From Rhinocladiella similis (lineage: Eukaryota; Ascomycota; Eurotiomycetes; Chaetothyriales; Herpotrichiellaceae), in the NCBI GenBank assembly GCA_024082115.1, contig JAMRYE010000010.1:2232001-2296000 (forward strand): a DNA stretch of 64,000 bases, read 5' to 3'. Position numbers and translations under genes: made by a program. The first letter of the stretch is position 1. Each line of letters starts with the position of its first letter. A model generated the notes under the pieces. The model saw nothing but the letters and a program-made list of their open reading frames with translations. It was not told where the DNA came from and did no database searches. This document shows, in pieces, positions 32,197-41,594 of this stretch.

Positions 32197-34654
32197 ATGG
32201 GGGAAGAAGGATCGCGAGAATTCTGTTGCAATTTTTGCGGCCGGAGTTTCAATCGAAATGAGCATCTCGTTCGTCATCGTCGCATCCGTGAGGGCCCATG
32301 ATCCGAACTGGGAATGAAAGTTGGCCATGCTGATCCTCCAAACCAGACACTCGCGAAAAGCCTTTCTCTTGTCACTACTGTCCCGAGAGATTTTCTCGAT
32401 CAGACCTACAACGACGACATGTCCTCAGTAATCACGGCGATGCTGCCAAGAGTGAGTCGCGCGTTGCAGGTCATCCTCTAGACAAGTCCGAGCGTGCTAG
32501 GATTGCCTGTGACAAGTGCAACAAGGCAAAGGTCAAATGCACCTCAGGCATACCATGCAGCTATTGCATCTCCCGATCCCTGGAGTGCAAGATCTCGAAG
32601 AACCGTCTCTCAGCTGCCCGCGATAGACGTTCGACGTCTACCGTCGTTGAGCCTGCACCGTCTGCGTCAGACCGCCAACCGTCGATTGGGAGTGAGGACG
32701 TGGCAGATATCCTGGAATGCCATCAAAGCGACCTGCCTTTGAACTGCGATCCGGTACTGCAGAATGCAGTCCGTGATGTGGTTCCAGAACCCCAAGAGCC
32801 GACCACGAGCCTTTCTTGGCTGGATACGGCGGCTATTTTCAGCGGCACCGACATGACAGACCCCCCTGCCGAAGCCCAAATGGTATGTTGACCTGGTCGC
32901 TGGCATGTGGTGGTGGTGTTTAACATCATACCATAGTCGTATGACCGAATATTCGAACACGACGACTTCGCTGCACTCGAGCACATTGACTCCAACATCC
33001 TCGGACTGGACCTGGACTTCAATTTTGAAACACATTGGCCCAGTCTGCCCTTGAGCGACGAGCCACCCAGTACGGCCAATCCCACCTGGATCGAGTCCTT
33101 TGAGGCGTTTGACCGTTTCAGACGGTTGAACGACCTGGATACATCCCGACCACAGTCACCCCACACAGGAGGCTCGCTTCGACCTCATTTTGTCACGGCT
33201 CCATCCATCGAGAGCTCGTCAACATTCGACGATCACCGTGCCATTCTCGACGAATTTATTACCTTGTTCGAAGTCTACGCTTCCCCGTGGCTCGATGCTT
33301 TTGACGACGCCATAGTCATCACGCCGACCACGCCGCAAGAATGGTTCTTGGCCATCGCAGCTTTAGGAGGTCTTTTCTCCAGCACCCCTGGAGCGGGAAC
33401 CATAGCACGATGGCTCTACAATAATGCCCGATACAAACTTCTGGCATTTGTAGGATCCTGTCCACCCACCGTTCATCGGATTTGAGGACTGATATGAATA
33501 GCTCAACACCCAAGATTTAAGATCCGTGTCGAGGCGTGAGAAACGTTTCTCTCTGGAAACAGTATGTTTGACCGATTCATTTTAGGGAACCAAAGCGTTG
33601 ACGGATTAACCAACCAGTGCATTGCTATGGCAATGTTTGGATACGTGGCAAGCGACAAGAGAATCTATGAATTGACTGAAGTCCACCATGCTAAGACGAT
33701 CGAGGTAAGCGTGTAACCACGATGAGCTCATATGGAAACGGAGGTTGAGAATTTGCAGCTTGCTAGCACTTTATTGCACGATGTTGAAGGCGAAATGCCA
33801 GAAAAGCAGCTTGAGTCAGCGACGACTTTTGTCCTTGGGCATGGGTTCTGTGATACTAACTACACCCCAGGATTCGAAACACAATATCACTTCTCGAGTG
33901 CTATCGCGTCATCCTGGCACAAAGACCTGGCGTTGTCCGCTACACGTCGAGACCCGAAAGAGAGGTCAAATTGATTTGCCATCTTCTGGACCCCGAGCAG
34001 CCTCAGACGCCGATAAGCACCCACAACGAAAGCTTTTCTTCTCTGTGCTGCCTTGCAGCTCTGACCTGGCATGTCATCCCGTCTGGGTCGCAGACCTCAA
34101 TGCTCTGGTCAACCGAGTTCTTTGAACTGGGCTTACACCGCTGGTACCGGGCACACAAGGCTTCCCCGCCCTCGACGCCGAGCGTGTTTCTCTTTCACGG
34201 CATCCACATCAACATGCTGGTCTGTGTCCCGGCGATGCAGAGCTTCGTGGCCATTCACCTTGGCATCGGCACGGGGCATTACTTGCAGCTCAAGACTGAC
34301 GAAACCGCCGTTGCCTCTCTCTTTGGCACCGAACAATCCAAAAGAAAGTCTGCTTGGCATGCAGAGAGGTTGATCGAGGCAGCAGTCAAAATGGAAGCAG
34401 CTGCACAACATGTCGACGGACAGCCTCCCAAGGCGCACTGGAGACCGCTGCATTTCTCGCACTTGATCTGTACCGCTGCGCTCGTACTTTGGTGCCATTA
34501 CGTTTTGTTAGGTGCCGACCAGGACGACTTGGCCCACGGGAGAGCTTGGCTCAGGAAGAGTATCTCGCTACTGACGGCCAGCCCGGACAACAATTTGCGA
34601 ATTCTCCGATGCCATCGGGCTCTGCTGGAAGATCTTGTGGAGAAGTCTCGATAG
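32197..34654 (+). CDS. transcription factor with two C2H2 fingers and a Zn2Cys6 cluster
   Basis: Seven exons: 32197-32287, 32347-32882, 32937-33449, 33502-33561, 33618-33704, 33759-33814, 33871-34654; 708 aa. The first intron falls inside finger 1. Joined, the fingers are C-X2-C-X12-H-X3-H (CNFCGRSFNRNEHLVRHRRI then H) and C-X2-C-X12-H-X4-H (CHYCPERFSRSDLQRRH). A binuclear cluster C-X2-C-X6-C-X5-C-X2-C-X6-C (CDKCNKAKVKC then PCSYC) follows about 30 residues later. The middle and C terminus are a fungal regulatory domain (DEFITLFEVYASPWLDAF, ECYRVILAQRPGVVRY). The last intron has a perfect TACTAAC branch site. It is a good candidate for the local regulator of cluster A. Confidence 0.9.
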
Positions 34655-35304
34655 ATCCATACTGGTCAATGCTCTTATTTGGTTTCCTGTGGCACTTGAG
34701 TCGGGCTCCCCCGTTCACTCAGTTCAGAGAGGTGGTCGGTCGTATCTACTGTCGCATTGTCGAATTGATCCGTCGTTGTGGAAATTGGTTGCCGTCGTCG
34801 AGGTGAAAAGGCCGAGTTTCACTAAAGAGACATGCTCGTTCATCTGAGAGATGCCGGGGAAACTTTCAAGGGGTTGATTTGCTCAAAGTTACTCGTCCAC
34901 GGAAGGTGATGGCTTGATGGATCTCTGGAATTTCGACTCGGCTCACGACCGGTGTCAGAAGGGATGCCATCCCATTCTACCCTCATCCAACACCTTCTAC
35001 GACCAGCCAGATACTGACCAGTCTGAAGCCAAGTTTCTCCTCAAAGACTACATCCAAACGTTTGATGTTGGAACCATGCTAGAACTCGAATCTGAAGATG
35101 CGATACACTACTCATCAGATTTGGGAGTCTGTCGCCTTGAATTGTGGCTCTGTCTCTGGTCTGATGGATATTGCTCTACGCAGACGTTGTCCAACGGTGT
35201 ATACTACAGATGACACCAACATCAAGTGTGCAGCCGATATAGTTTCACGGATATTGATTCAACTCCAGAACCAAAAACTTGTTCTCGGAATACCCACCCG
35301 ATGT
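34655..35304. other. intergenic, no gene seen
   Basis: A 100-codon open frame (plus, 34914-35213) has no recognisable features. Otherwise this is a 3' flank between two convergent genes. Confidence 0.5.
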
Positions 35305-35979
35305 TCAAACCAAAGCTACCGTATTCATCTCGACGAGCTTCCGATACAGCAGCGTCAGCACCGTGACCACAATCTCATCAATCTGAGCCTGGTCCTGCAC
35401 GGCGTCAATGATCTCCAATTTCCCAACCTTTTTGAATTTCATGCCGGCGCTCTCAAACTTTGCAAGAGCCAACCCGTCCTCGCCCATCAGCGTGTAATTG
35501 ATTTTGGTCGACAGTGCCTTGTTCTTCCAGGTCATCAGCTGGCCTCCGAAGGCGGGAGAGTTGAATTTGGGAGAGCCGCCGAGTAGTTTGCCTGTGTGCG
35601 TCTCGAAGGAACCCGCAGCTCCGCCCGCGGCGCCAGTCATGGTCACTGTCACACTGGTTGTCATGCATGAGGTGCGTCCTGTGCCGACGACGACGTTTGC
35701 GCTATTGGTAGCGGTGAGAGTGCTACCCAGGGAACCCCCAGAGAGCGAATAAAGCTGCTGCCCCGTGGAAAGATCAGTGACGGCCATGTCCATCCTCCAG
35801 TCGTGATATCGGACTTGAAAGGCCCGGCTGCCATGGCCGCGTGAGAGTGCGAGTGATTCCATTGTTGGGTTTGTTCTTGGGAGAGGACTCACGAGCAGCC
35901 TGCTGAGACCGTTGGCTTCTTGAGAGATGATATACGTCGTGCGCCAGCTTTGCTTAGCCACGAACTTCGGCCCCTTCAT
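35305..35979 (-). CDS. LURP-one/tubby C-like fold protein, 224 aa
   Basis: A single open frame, ATG at 35979. The sequence is beta-rich with the pattern of fungal tubby C-terminal-like/LURP proteins: QVRYHDWRMDMAVTDLSTG, then a Ser/Thr/Gly stretch, LMTWKNKALSTKINYTLMG, and LALAKFESAGMKFKKVGKLE followed by an acidic helix (DQAQIDEIVVTVLTLLYRKL). Members may bind membranes or lipids, but their function is unsettled. A GTGAGT...GGCAG pair near 35898-35834 looks like an intron, but removing it breaks the frame, so I keep the ORF unspliced. The assignment rests on recalled family appearance. Confidence 0.6.
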   Translation of the reverse strand: MKGPKFVAKQSWRTTYIISQEANGLSRLLVSPLPRTNPTMESLALSRGHGSRAFQVRYHDWRMDMAVTDLSTGQQLYSLSGGSLGSTLTATNSANVVVGTGRTSCMTTSVTVTMTGAAGGAAGSFETHTGKLLGGSPKFNSPAFGGQLMTWKNKALSTKINYTLMGEDGLALAKFESAGMKFKKVGKLEIIDAVQDQAQIDEIVVTVLTLLYRKLVEMNTVALV

Positions 35980-36138
35980 GTTAACGTCAGTGGCTGATAT
36001 ATTGTCCGAATTTGGTTCTTTGGAGCGCTCGGGAGATCGTCGGAGATCGTGGGTGTTAGCGCCGTCCGTTGCTTATCTAATCAGCATCTTGTGCTGAACT
36101 TATGATAACATCGCAATTCTACTCTACCACCGACTTGG

Positions 36139-37678
36139 TTAAAGACGAACAAAATATCGTCGCGCGAGCAAGAAGGCGCCGTATGCAGCTGCAAATCCAG
36201 AACTCCACATCAGGACCTTGACAGCTCGGACGAACCACGCCATCTGCACAAAGAAGTCGATTCGACCACCCGGCGGCTCCCTTTCCAGAGGCTTGATCAG
36301 CTTGCTGTAGCGTGCCCTGATCTCCTTCAGACTCCCACCACTCGGCATAGATGTGAATCCTCCTTGTTTAAGCACCAGCCTAGGGCAAGCGAAGAACTCC
36401 GGCGGGTAAATAAGGCCTGTGTATCGGCCACTGGGGACTGAACTGGGGCATTAGCAAATTGGCAACCTTGCGCATCCAACGAGCCTTGTCTTACCGATTT
36501 CCGAGCGATCCAGAACGTCACCATGAACAAAGGCAGAACTCTTGGAGAATGATTCTACATACTCGAGGTTGGGAAGGGAGTCTGAAAACATGGCGATCTG
36601 GGCCACCTCGGTGACGGATTGCAAGGCTGTAATACAGTCCAGACTGTGGTCCAAAGAGGTTGTGGCCAACACTGCAACATCATCCTTGCGCCTTCTCTCG
36701 CCCGCAAATTTCCCGTGGATCTGCCGCAAGTCCACTGGTGTTTTATGAACACGAAAGGCCGTCATGGAAGCCGCTAGGACTCGCGAGAAGCTGTCCAACA
36801 ACTTCTCGTCGATCAAGATCAAGCACGGTTCGCGAGTCGTTCGGATCCTCCGTCCGATCTTTTGCGTGATGACGGACGCTGCTTCCATGGGGGAGCAACA
36901 TTCTCGATCCACCACCACGACCACGGCGCCCCGGTGGAGCGGGAGGATGCGAGTCTTATGGTGTTCATTCAAGTCCACAATCTTCGAGGGATGATCCGCT
37001 GCTTTGATGTCAGTTCAGTTCGTACACTGTCAGAACCAGGGCTGGCAGGCATGGGAGGGGAGCTTACAAATAACAAGGACGTCCAGATGCGGTCCGCAGT
37101 TGAGATCACCTGTAGACATGTCCACCCGTCCCAAGACTCGTGCAGAGGCCGAATCTACCTGATGCGCGAGATGGGTGTTTAGAATACTCGCAAATTGCTG
37201 CATCTCCGGGGCGAGGAACACCAAGACGACACAATTACCAGCAGCAATGCTCGCGGCAAAGGCACAGAGGCCGTCGACAAAGGGCTCATCGGACTCGGAC
37301 ACAATGAGAGACACCCCCTTGGGTTGCACGGTGGTTCTCTCAGTCGGACGCGTCGACCACCACCGGGACGACCGAGACGTGGTTCTTTCGATGTCCCGAA
37401 GAAGCAGCCCAACATCGTACACGAAGGTCTCGAGTTCCTCCTCGAAATCCGTCTGTGAAATGCCGGTGGCTGGCACCTGGTGTCAGCCTGAAACCCTAGA
37501 TAAATGCTACACAGACAAACCACCTACCTTCGGTGACACTTCCGAAAAGCTCCTCTCGACATCCAACCACAACGTCAACCAGATGATGGAGTTGCTTGAC
37601 CTTCCATTTTATCGAGTTCACATGAAGCTGGAATGAAACGTATGCTGATTCGAGCGCGCATCGTAGAGCAGAAGACAT
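36139..37678 (-). CDS. membrane-anchored aldehyde-dehydrogenase-like pseudoenzyme, 452 aa
   Basis: Four exons: 37678-37528, 37469-37068, 37001-36495, 36437-36139. The middle exon shows the NAD-binding part of the ALDH fold in degenerate form (KGVSLIVSESDEPFVDGL, FAASIAAGNCVVLVFL, aligned to GVVLGIAPWNAPY and AMGNTVVFKAPE of true ALDHs). The regions that should carry the catalytic Glu (ELGG) and Cys (GQxC) instead read LHRGAVVVVVDRECCS and IRTTREPCLILIDEK, so both appear lost. The C terminus is basic, then a hydrophobic helix (VLMWSSGFAAAYGAFLL) and RRYFVRL, a tail anchor as in HFD1/ALDH3-type enzymes. It is probably non-catalytic and membrane-bound. A decayed copy of its tail lies at 90-460. 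Confidence 0.75.
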
Positions 37679-38112
37679 TTTGGGAGCAGGTGTAGTTCAC
37701 TTAGTGACCGACCAAGTTCATGAGGTGAAGGTGAGGTCTGCTACCCTTGCCAGAGAGATCGAAAACTTCAGGCGTGTCTACTCCGTATTCAGATACAAAG
37801 TCCAATGCTAGTGACCGTGTGCTGCGTGGAAACGTACATATTATTGGGCATACTGTGCCGATATGGAGTCGGGCCTCTATCGGCTCCAACCTCCAACTCC
37901 CAGTCCAACTGTAGCTCGGCTCGGCTCTCCATCGAGCAGCGAGACAGGTGCTCGTGAAAGATGATGCTCCCAGCAACCTATAGGTTTGACCGTGTGCATC
38001 GTTTCTCCGATACCCATGGTAACGTCTTCTACAAGTTCCATTCCGACCCTACCAAAGCGGGATACTCGCAAACGTATTTCTTTTGGGGGACATCGGTGAC
38101 TTCACCAACAAG

Positions 38113-39257
38113 ATGGGTACCATGCCGGTGCTCTACCACTCCCATGGCTCTCCTCTCCTTTGCTTCAAAGAGTCGGATTCGGGGACATGGTGGAAAGAGG
38201 TGCGTGTGTTGAGCAGCAGCAACCTTTTGTGTTTCCCCAAGGGTCTATGCGCTCCAGTTCTGACCATAGTCAAGGCCGGAAACCTCGCCCGCAAAGCGGG
38301 AGTGAAGGGCGTGATCTTGATCGGCGCCCATTGGGAAGAACTCGACGATCGAATTCGGGTTGCGACGAAATACAACCCCGGCAAGGTTCGTACAGCAAGC
38401 GCCATTTGCCTCTTTTCTTCTTCTTATCTACCCAGAAATGTAGAGATTTTCACTCACAATGCATGGGATGGGCCAATTAGGCACAAATGGGTCTGGTTCC
38501 TCCCAAATATTGGCGAGATTACCGCATCAATGTGGACGCCGGCCTCGCGTCCAAGGTAATCAAGCTGTTGAAAGCCCAAGGGTTCTCGGACGTGGACCAA
38601 GACCCCGAGTTCGACTGGCACGACGACACCATCACGCCCATGAAATGGATGTTCCCAGACGGGACGCCTCCAGCAACCGTCATCAGTATGAATGCAAGAT
38701 TCGACCCCGTCTTCCACGTGCGCATCGGACAGGCCATCCAGTCGCTCCGGCACGAAGGCATCCTCATCATGGGGACCGGCGGTACGGTGCACAACCTCTA
38801 CCGTAACAACTGGCTTCCGTTGCGGTGGTACGGTGACAACTTTCAAATTGGCCGCAAACCTGCCCGTTGGGCCGTTGATTTTGAACGGGCTTTGTCAGAT
38901 GTCATACGCGATAACCAGGTATGTCGGCGGATACTGTTTGGGGGGTTTTGGGGGTTGTCTTTCCATTCACTCCTGAACACTTCACGAGTGCGACATTGAC
39001 AAAATTGTTTTGCACAGGGCGCCGCATTGGCTGCAGCGTTGGTTCGTTTGGTCCAGCACCCTGGATACAAGCTCGCCCATCCCACTCCAGATCACTACTT
39101 CCCTCTCCTCAGTGTAGCGGGCCTCATGACAGATTCGGACGGAGAGGCGCTGCGAGGTGAGTTGAAGGCTCAGACGTGGGAGCTGCAAAACATGTGCAAT
39201 AACCAGTGGATTTGGGGAGAATTTCCAGTGAAACAGCAATTAGTCGTGGCGGCATGA
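38113..39257 (+). CDS. aromatic ring-opening dioxygenase, LigB/DODA type
   Basis: Exons 38113-38385, 38481-38918 and 39018-39257; 316 aa. ATG at 38113 or 38122 (MPVLYHSHGSP). Family landmarks in order: YHSHGSPLL, GVILIGAHWEEL, PPKYWRDYRINVDAGLASK, FDWHDDTITPMKWMFPDGTP, SMNARFDPVFHVRIGQAIQSL, LIMGTGGTVHNLYRNNW and HPTPDHYFPLLSVAG. The His residues in SHGSP, AHWE and DHYFPL correspond to the metal centre of the family. It cleaves catechol-type rings extradiol with Fe(II) and oxygen, as in 4,5-DOPA dioxygenase. A stretch at 38200-38241 (42 bp, GTGCGT...CCAAG, open in frame) encodes residues absent from the family as I recall it and could be a very short intron. Confidence 0.88.
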
Positions 39258-39405
39258 AGCGATACGATTTTTGACGATTCTTGTAGTGGGACAGAGCTAG
39301 AGATTCGGTCGTCATGTAGCTACGTCTGGTCTTCTTCCGGGATTGATACATTACATGGGCCCTATGGTCATGACAATCCTATCTGACAGCTTGTTTCTCT
39401 TGACT

Positions 39406-40008
39406 TCAGTCATCGTTCCCGCTGGGCGGATATCGCAGTGGCCCACCGAGATCCTCTCGGAGTCTTTTCCCTGCCACCGAGACGGGCGCCGAATCTTGCA
39501 AGACAAAAGCCACCCGGGCCCATTTGCTTGTGGGGTTGCACCATTGATGGATGGTGGCTCTCTGGACGGCCACGTCTCCGCGTTTCATCCGGTGCGTCTC
39601 TCCATTGTCCAGCACCATGTCGACCTCGCCCTCCAAAACGATCCCGTAGTCCAAGGACTGGGTACGGTGCATGCGGCCCTTCAAACCCGGCCCAAAGTCG
39701 ACGATGCGCAGCACCGTCCCCGTCGGGTTGACGAGGCCCAACGTGCCGCGCTCCATCAGCGAGTCGTGCTGATCGAGGTCTTTGTCATTGTTCATGTCGG
39801 GCGGAAACTGCGACGTCGAGTACAGCACGTTGAAGGCCATGCTTCCGTCGTCGTAGCGAGTCCATTGCCCGCCGTCCTGTTGGAGCAACGTTGCGGACCC
39901 CTGCTCGTTGTGTCCTGTCACCAAGCGTCGTATGGGCGGCAAGCCGGTCGCAGACGTCTCAGAGTAGTACCGAGCCTTCAGCTGTGCCTGACGGGCGTCG
40001 CTGTCCAT
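39406..40008 (-). CDS. small cupin-domain protein, 200 aa
   Basis: A single exon, ATG at 40008. One conserved cupin barrel: GPGLKGRMHRTQSLDYGIVL gives motif 1 (G(X)nHXH-like with one His replaced), EVDMVLDNGETHRMKRGD the intermotif part, and VQRATIHQWCN motif 2 with its His. This is the size and pattern of fungal small cupins often found with aromatic or secondary-metabolism genes, which act as isomerases, cyclases or dioxygenase-like enzymes. Convergent with the LigB gene (149 bp apart), so the two probably belong to the same group. Its upstream side has direct GTCGGCG repeats at 40012-40030. Confidence 0.85.
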   Translation of the reverse strand: MDSDARQAQLKARYYSETSATGLPPIRRLVTGHNEQGSATLLQQDGGQWTRYDDGSMAFNVLYSTSQFPPDMNNDKDLDQHDSLMERGTLGLVNPTGTVLRIVDFGPGLKGRMHRTQSLDYGIVLEGEVDMVLDNGETHRMKRGDVAVQRATIHQWCNPTSKWARVAFVLQDSAPVSVAGKRLREDLGGPLRYPPSGNDD

Positions 40009-41594
40009 ATGGTCGGCGGTCGGCGGCCGGTCTAGAAAATGTCTTGGGTGTGTGGGTTTGGGCTCGAATGGATTTCTGTACTTCTGGTCCCGTTCCCCTC
40101 GAAATAAATATGTGGTCGAATGTTCCTATATAGCAGTAACATGATCTATATTGCGATTCCGAGCGTGTTTGGAGGTTCCATGGAGATCAAATGCTCGGCT
40201 AGAGGGACGAACAATTTGGAGCCGATGGGGCGTTTTGCACATTGATCAACTGAGCAACAATGGAGCCGCAGCAGATTCTTTTGATCCGTTTGTCAATTGA
40301 AGGGAACAGACTCACAATCTTTCCGAATCCTACTTGTACCCTCTCCCGTTGTGAAGAAGATGAACCAACCACGTCTGTCAAGACTTGCCAAATTCATCCT
40401 GACTACGTTTGAGTCAGACTGAATGGTTGACTGATTGGCTGATTCTGGTTCAAGATGGGAAATTCGTCAACAATTCCAATCCTGGCCAGAGACAAACAAC
40501 CATTGTCGGTTCAGCACAGTAAACCTGCCAAATGGACGAATGTCATCCGGGGATTCAAGGCTTGACCAACTTCCCGGCAGTGAAGAACATGAGCTAGAAG
40601 CTGCAAAAGAAGAGAAATGGAGAAAAATCTGCAATCGATCGGTCAAGGCCTATCGTATCGACTCGCTAAAATTCCAACGTGTACTTGTACCTGCGTTAGC
40701 GGATCAATCGACGCCTATTGCATCAGTGACAGACTCTTCTCTTCTGGTGGCGGGTGGATCTCCTTCACGTCAAAGATAAGATTGGCTTGGGGCTGGCAGA
40801 GTGGGTGCTTGTGTTGGTGGAGATTGGAAGTGAACCGTGTGGCTGGAAGTGTTTGGGGGCTGGTTCCAGGACCATGGTCCCTGCCCACTCACTGCTCCAG
40901 CGATTAACGAACCTGATCGTCCTCGCTTCGAGACTTTGTTTTGATGCCATGAGAACAGACGTGGTGGCCACGCGGCGCTATTGCGACCTGGCTACGAGTA
41001 CAATCATCTCCAATAAGACGGAACGCACGTTTGTCACCGCACAAGGGGTGATGTCGACTCGACACCCTCTCACCGAGTCTGCCGGGAAAGTGAGTGCCTT
41101 CTTCCCCACTGGAATGATACGAAACCAACACGTTGGGGACCTGGATCATCGTCGCAAAAAGGATCTTCGCGTCCATGCCATCATCCACCGCATTGACTCA
41201 AAATGGGTTCCTTGTGGATCTGTTCTCCCCACGACCATCTCCAAGCAGGTCAAAGATACCCGAGCTCTTGGGTCCTTGGCTGACTATTCTTCATGGTCCA
41301 TGCTCCTTATGGCTGGTAAACAAACATAGTGTCGTTTCCGCCATCTTCGTCATCCTCGCCAGCCCTCTCACCCTGGGCTAGGTACTGGGACTATTCAGCC
41401 GGCCATTCGAGATATACAAGACCTCTGTCGATCAAGGGTCGCGGCTTTTCAGCTGGCCTTGCCTCTCGATAATCATTTTCAATGCTATAATAATGAGTCC
41501 CGGACCGCGCTGGTAAGTGGGAGTTCAGCAGTACATTTTCACCCGGGAGGATTTTTTGTCCCAGCAGTTTGTTTCGCGACGGAAACGACCAAGT
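40009..41594. other. intergenic, no gene seen
   Basis: About 1.6 kb between divergent genes (cupin minus, glucanase plus). Open frames up to 191 codons (plus 40754-41329) carry no recognisable domain and overlap others. Marks the right edge of cluster A. Confidence 0.5.

Noticed and set aside
35834..35898. GTGAGT...GGCAG intron in the LURP-like gene
   Set aside because: Removing it shifts the frame into stops, while the unspliced frame is open throughout.
21938..40008. DHN-melanin gene cluster
   Set aside because: Only the scytalone-dehydratase-like gene fits; no PKS, tetralone reductase or laccase is present.
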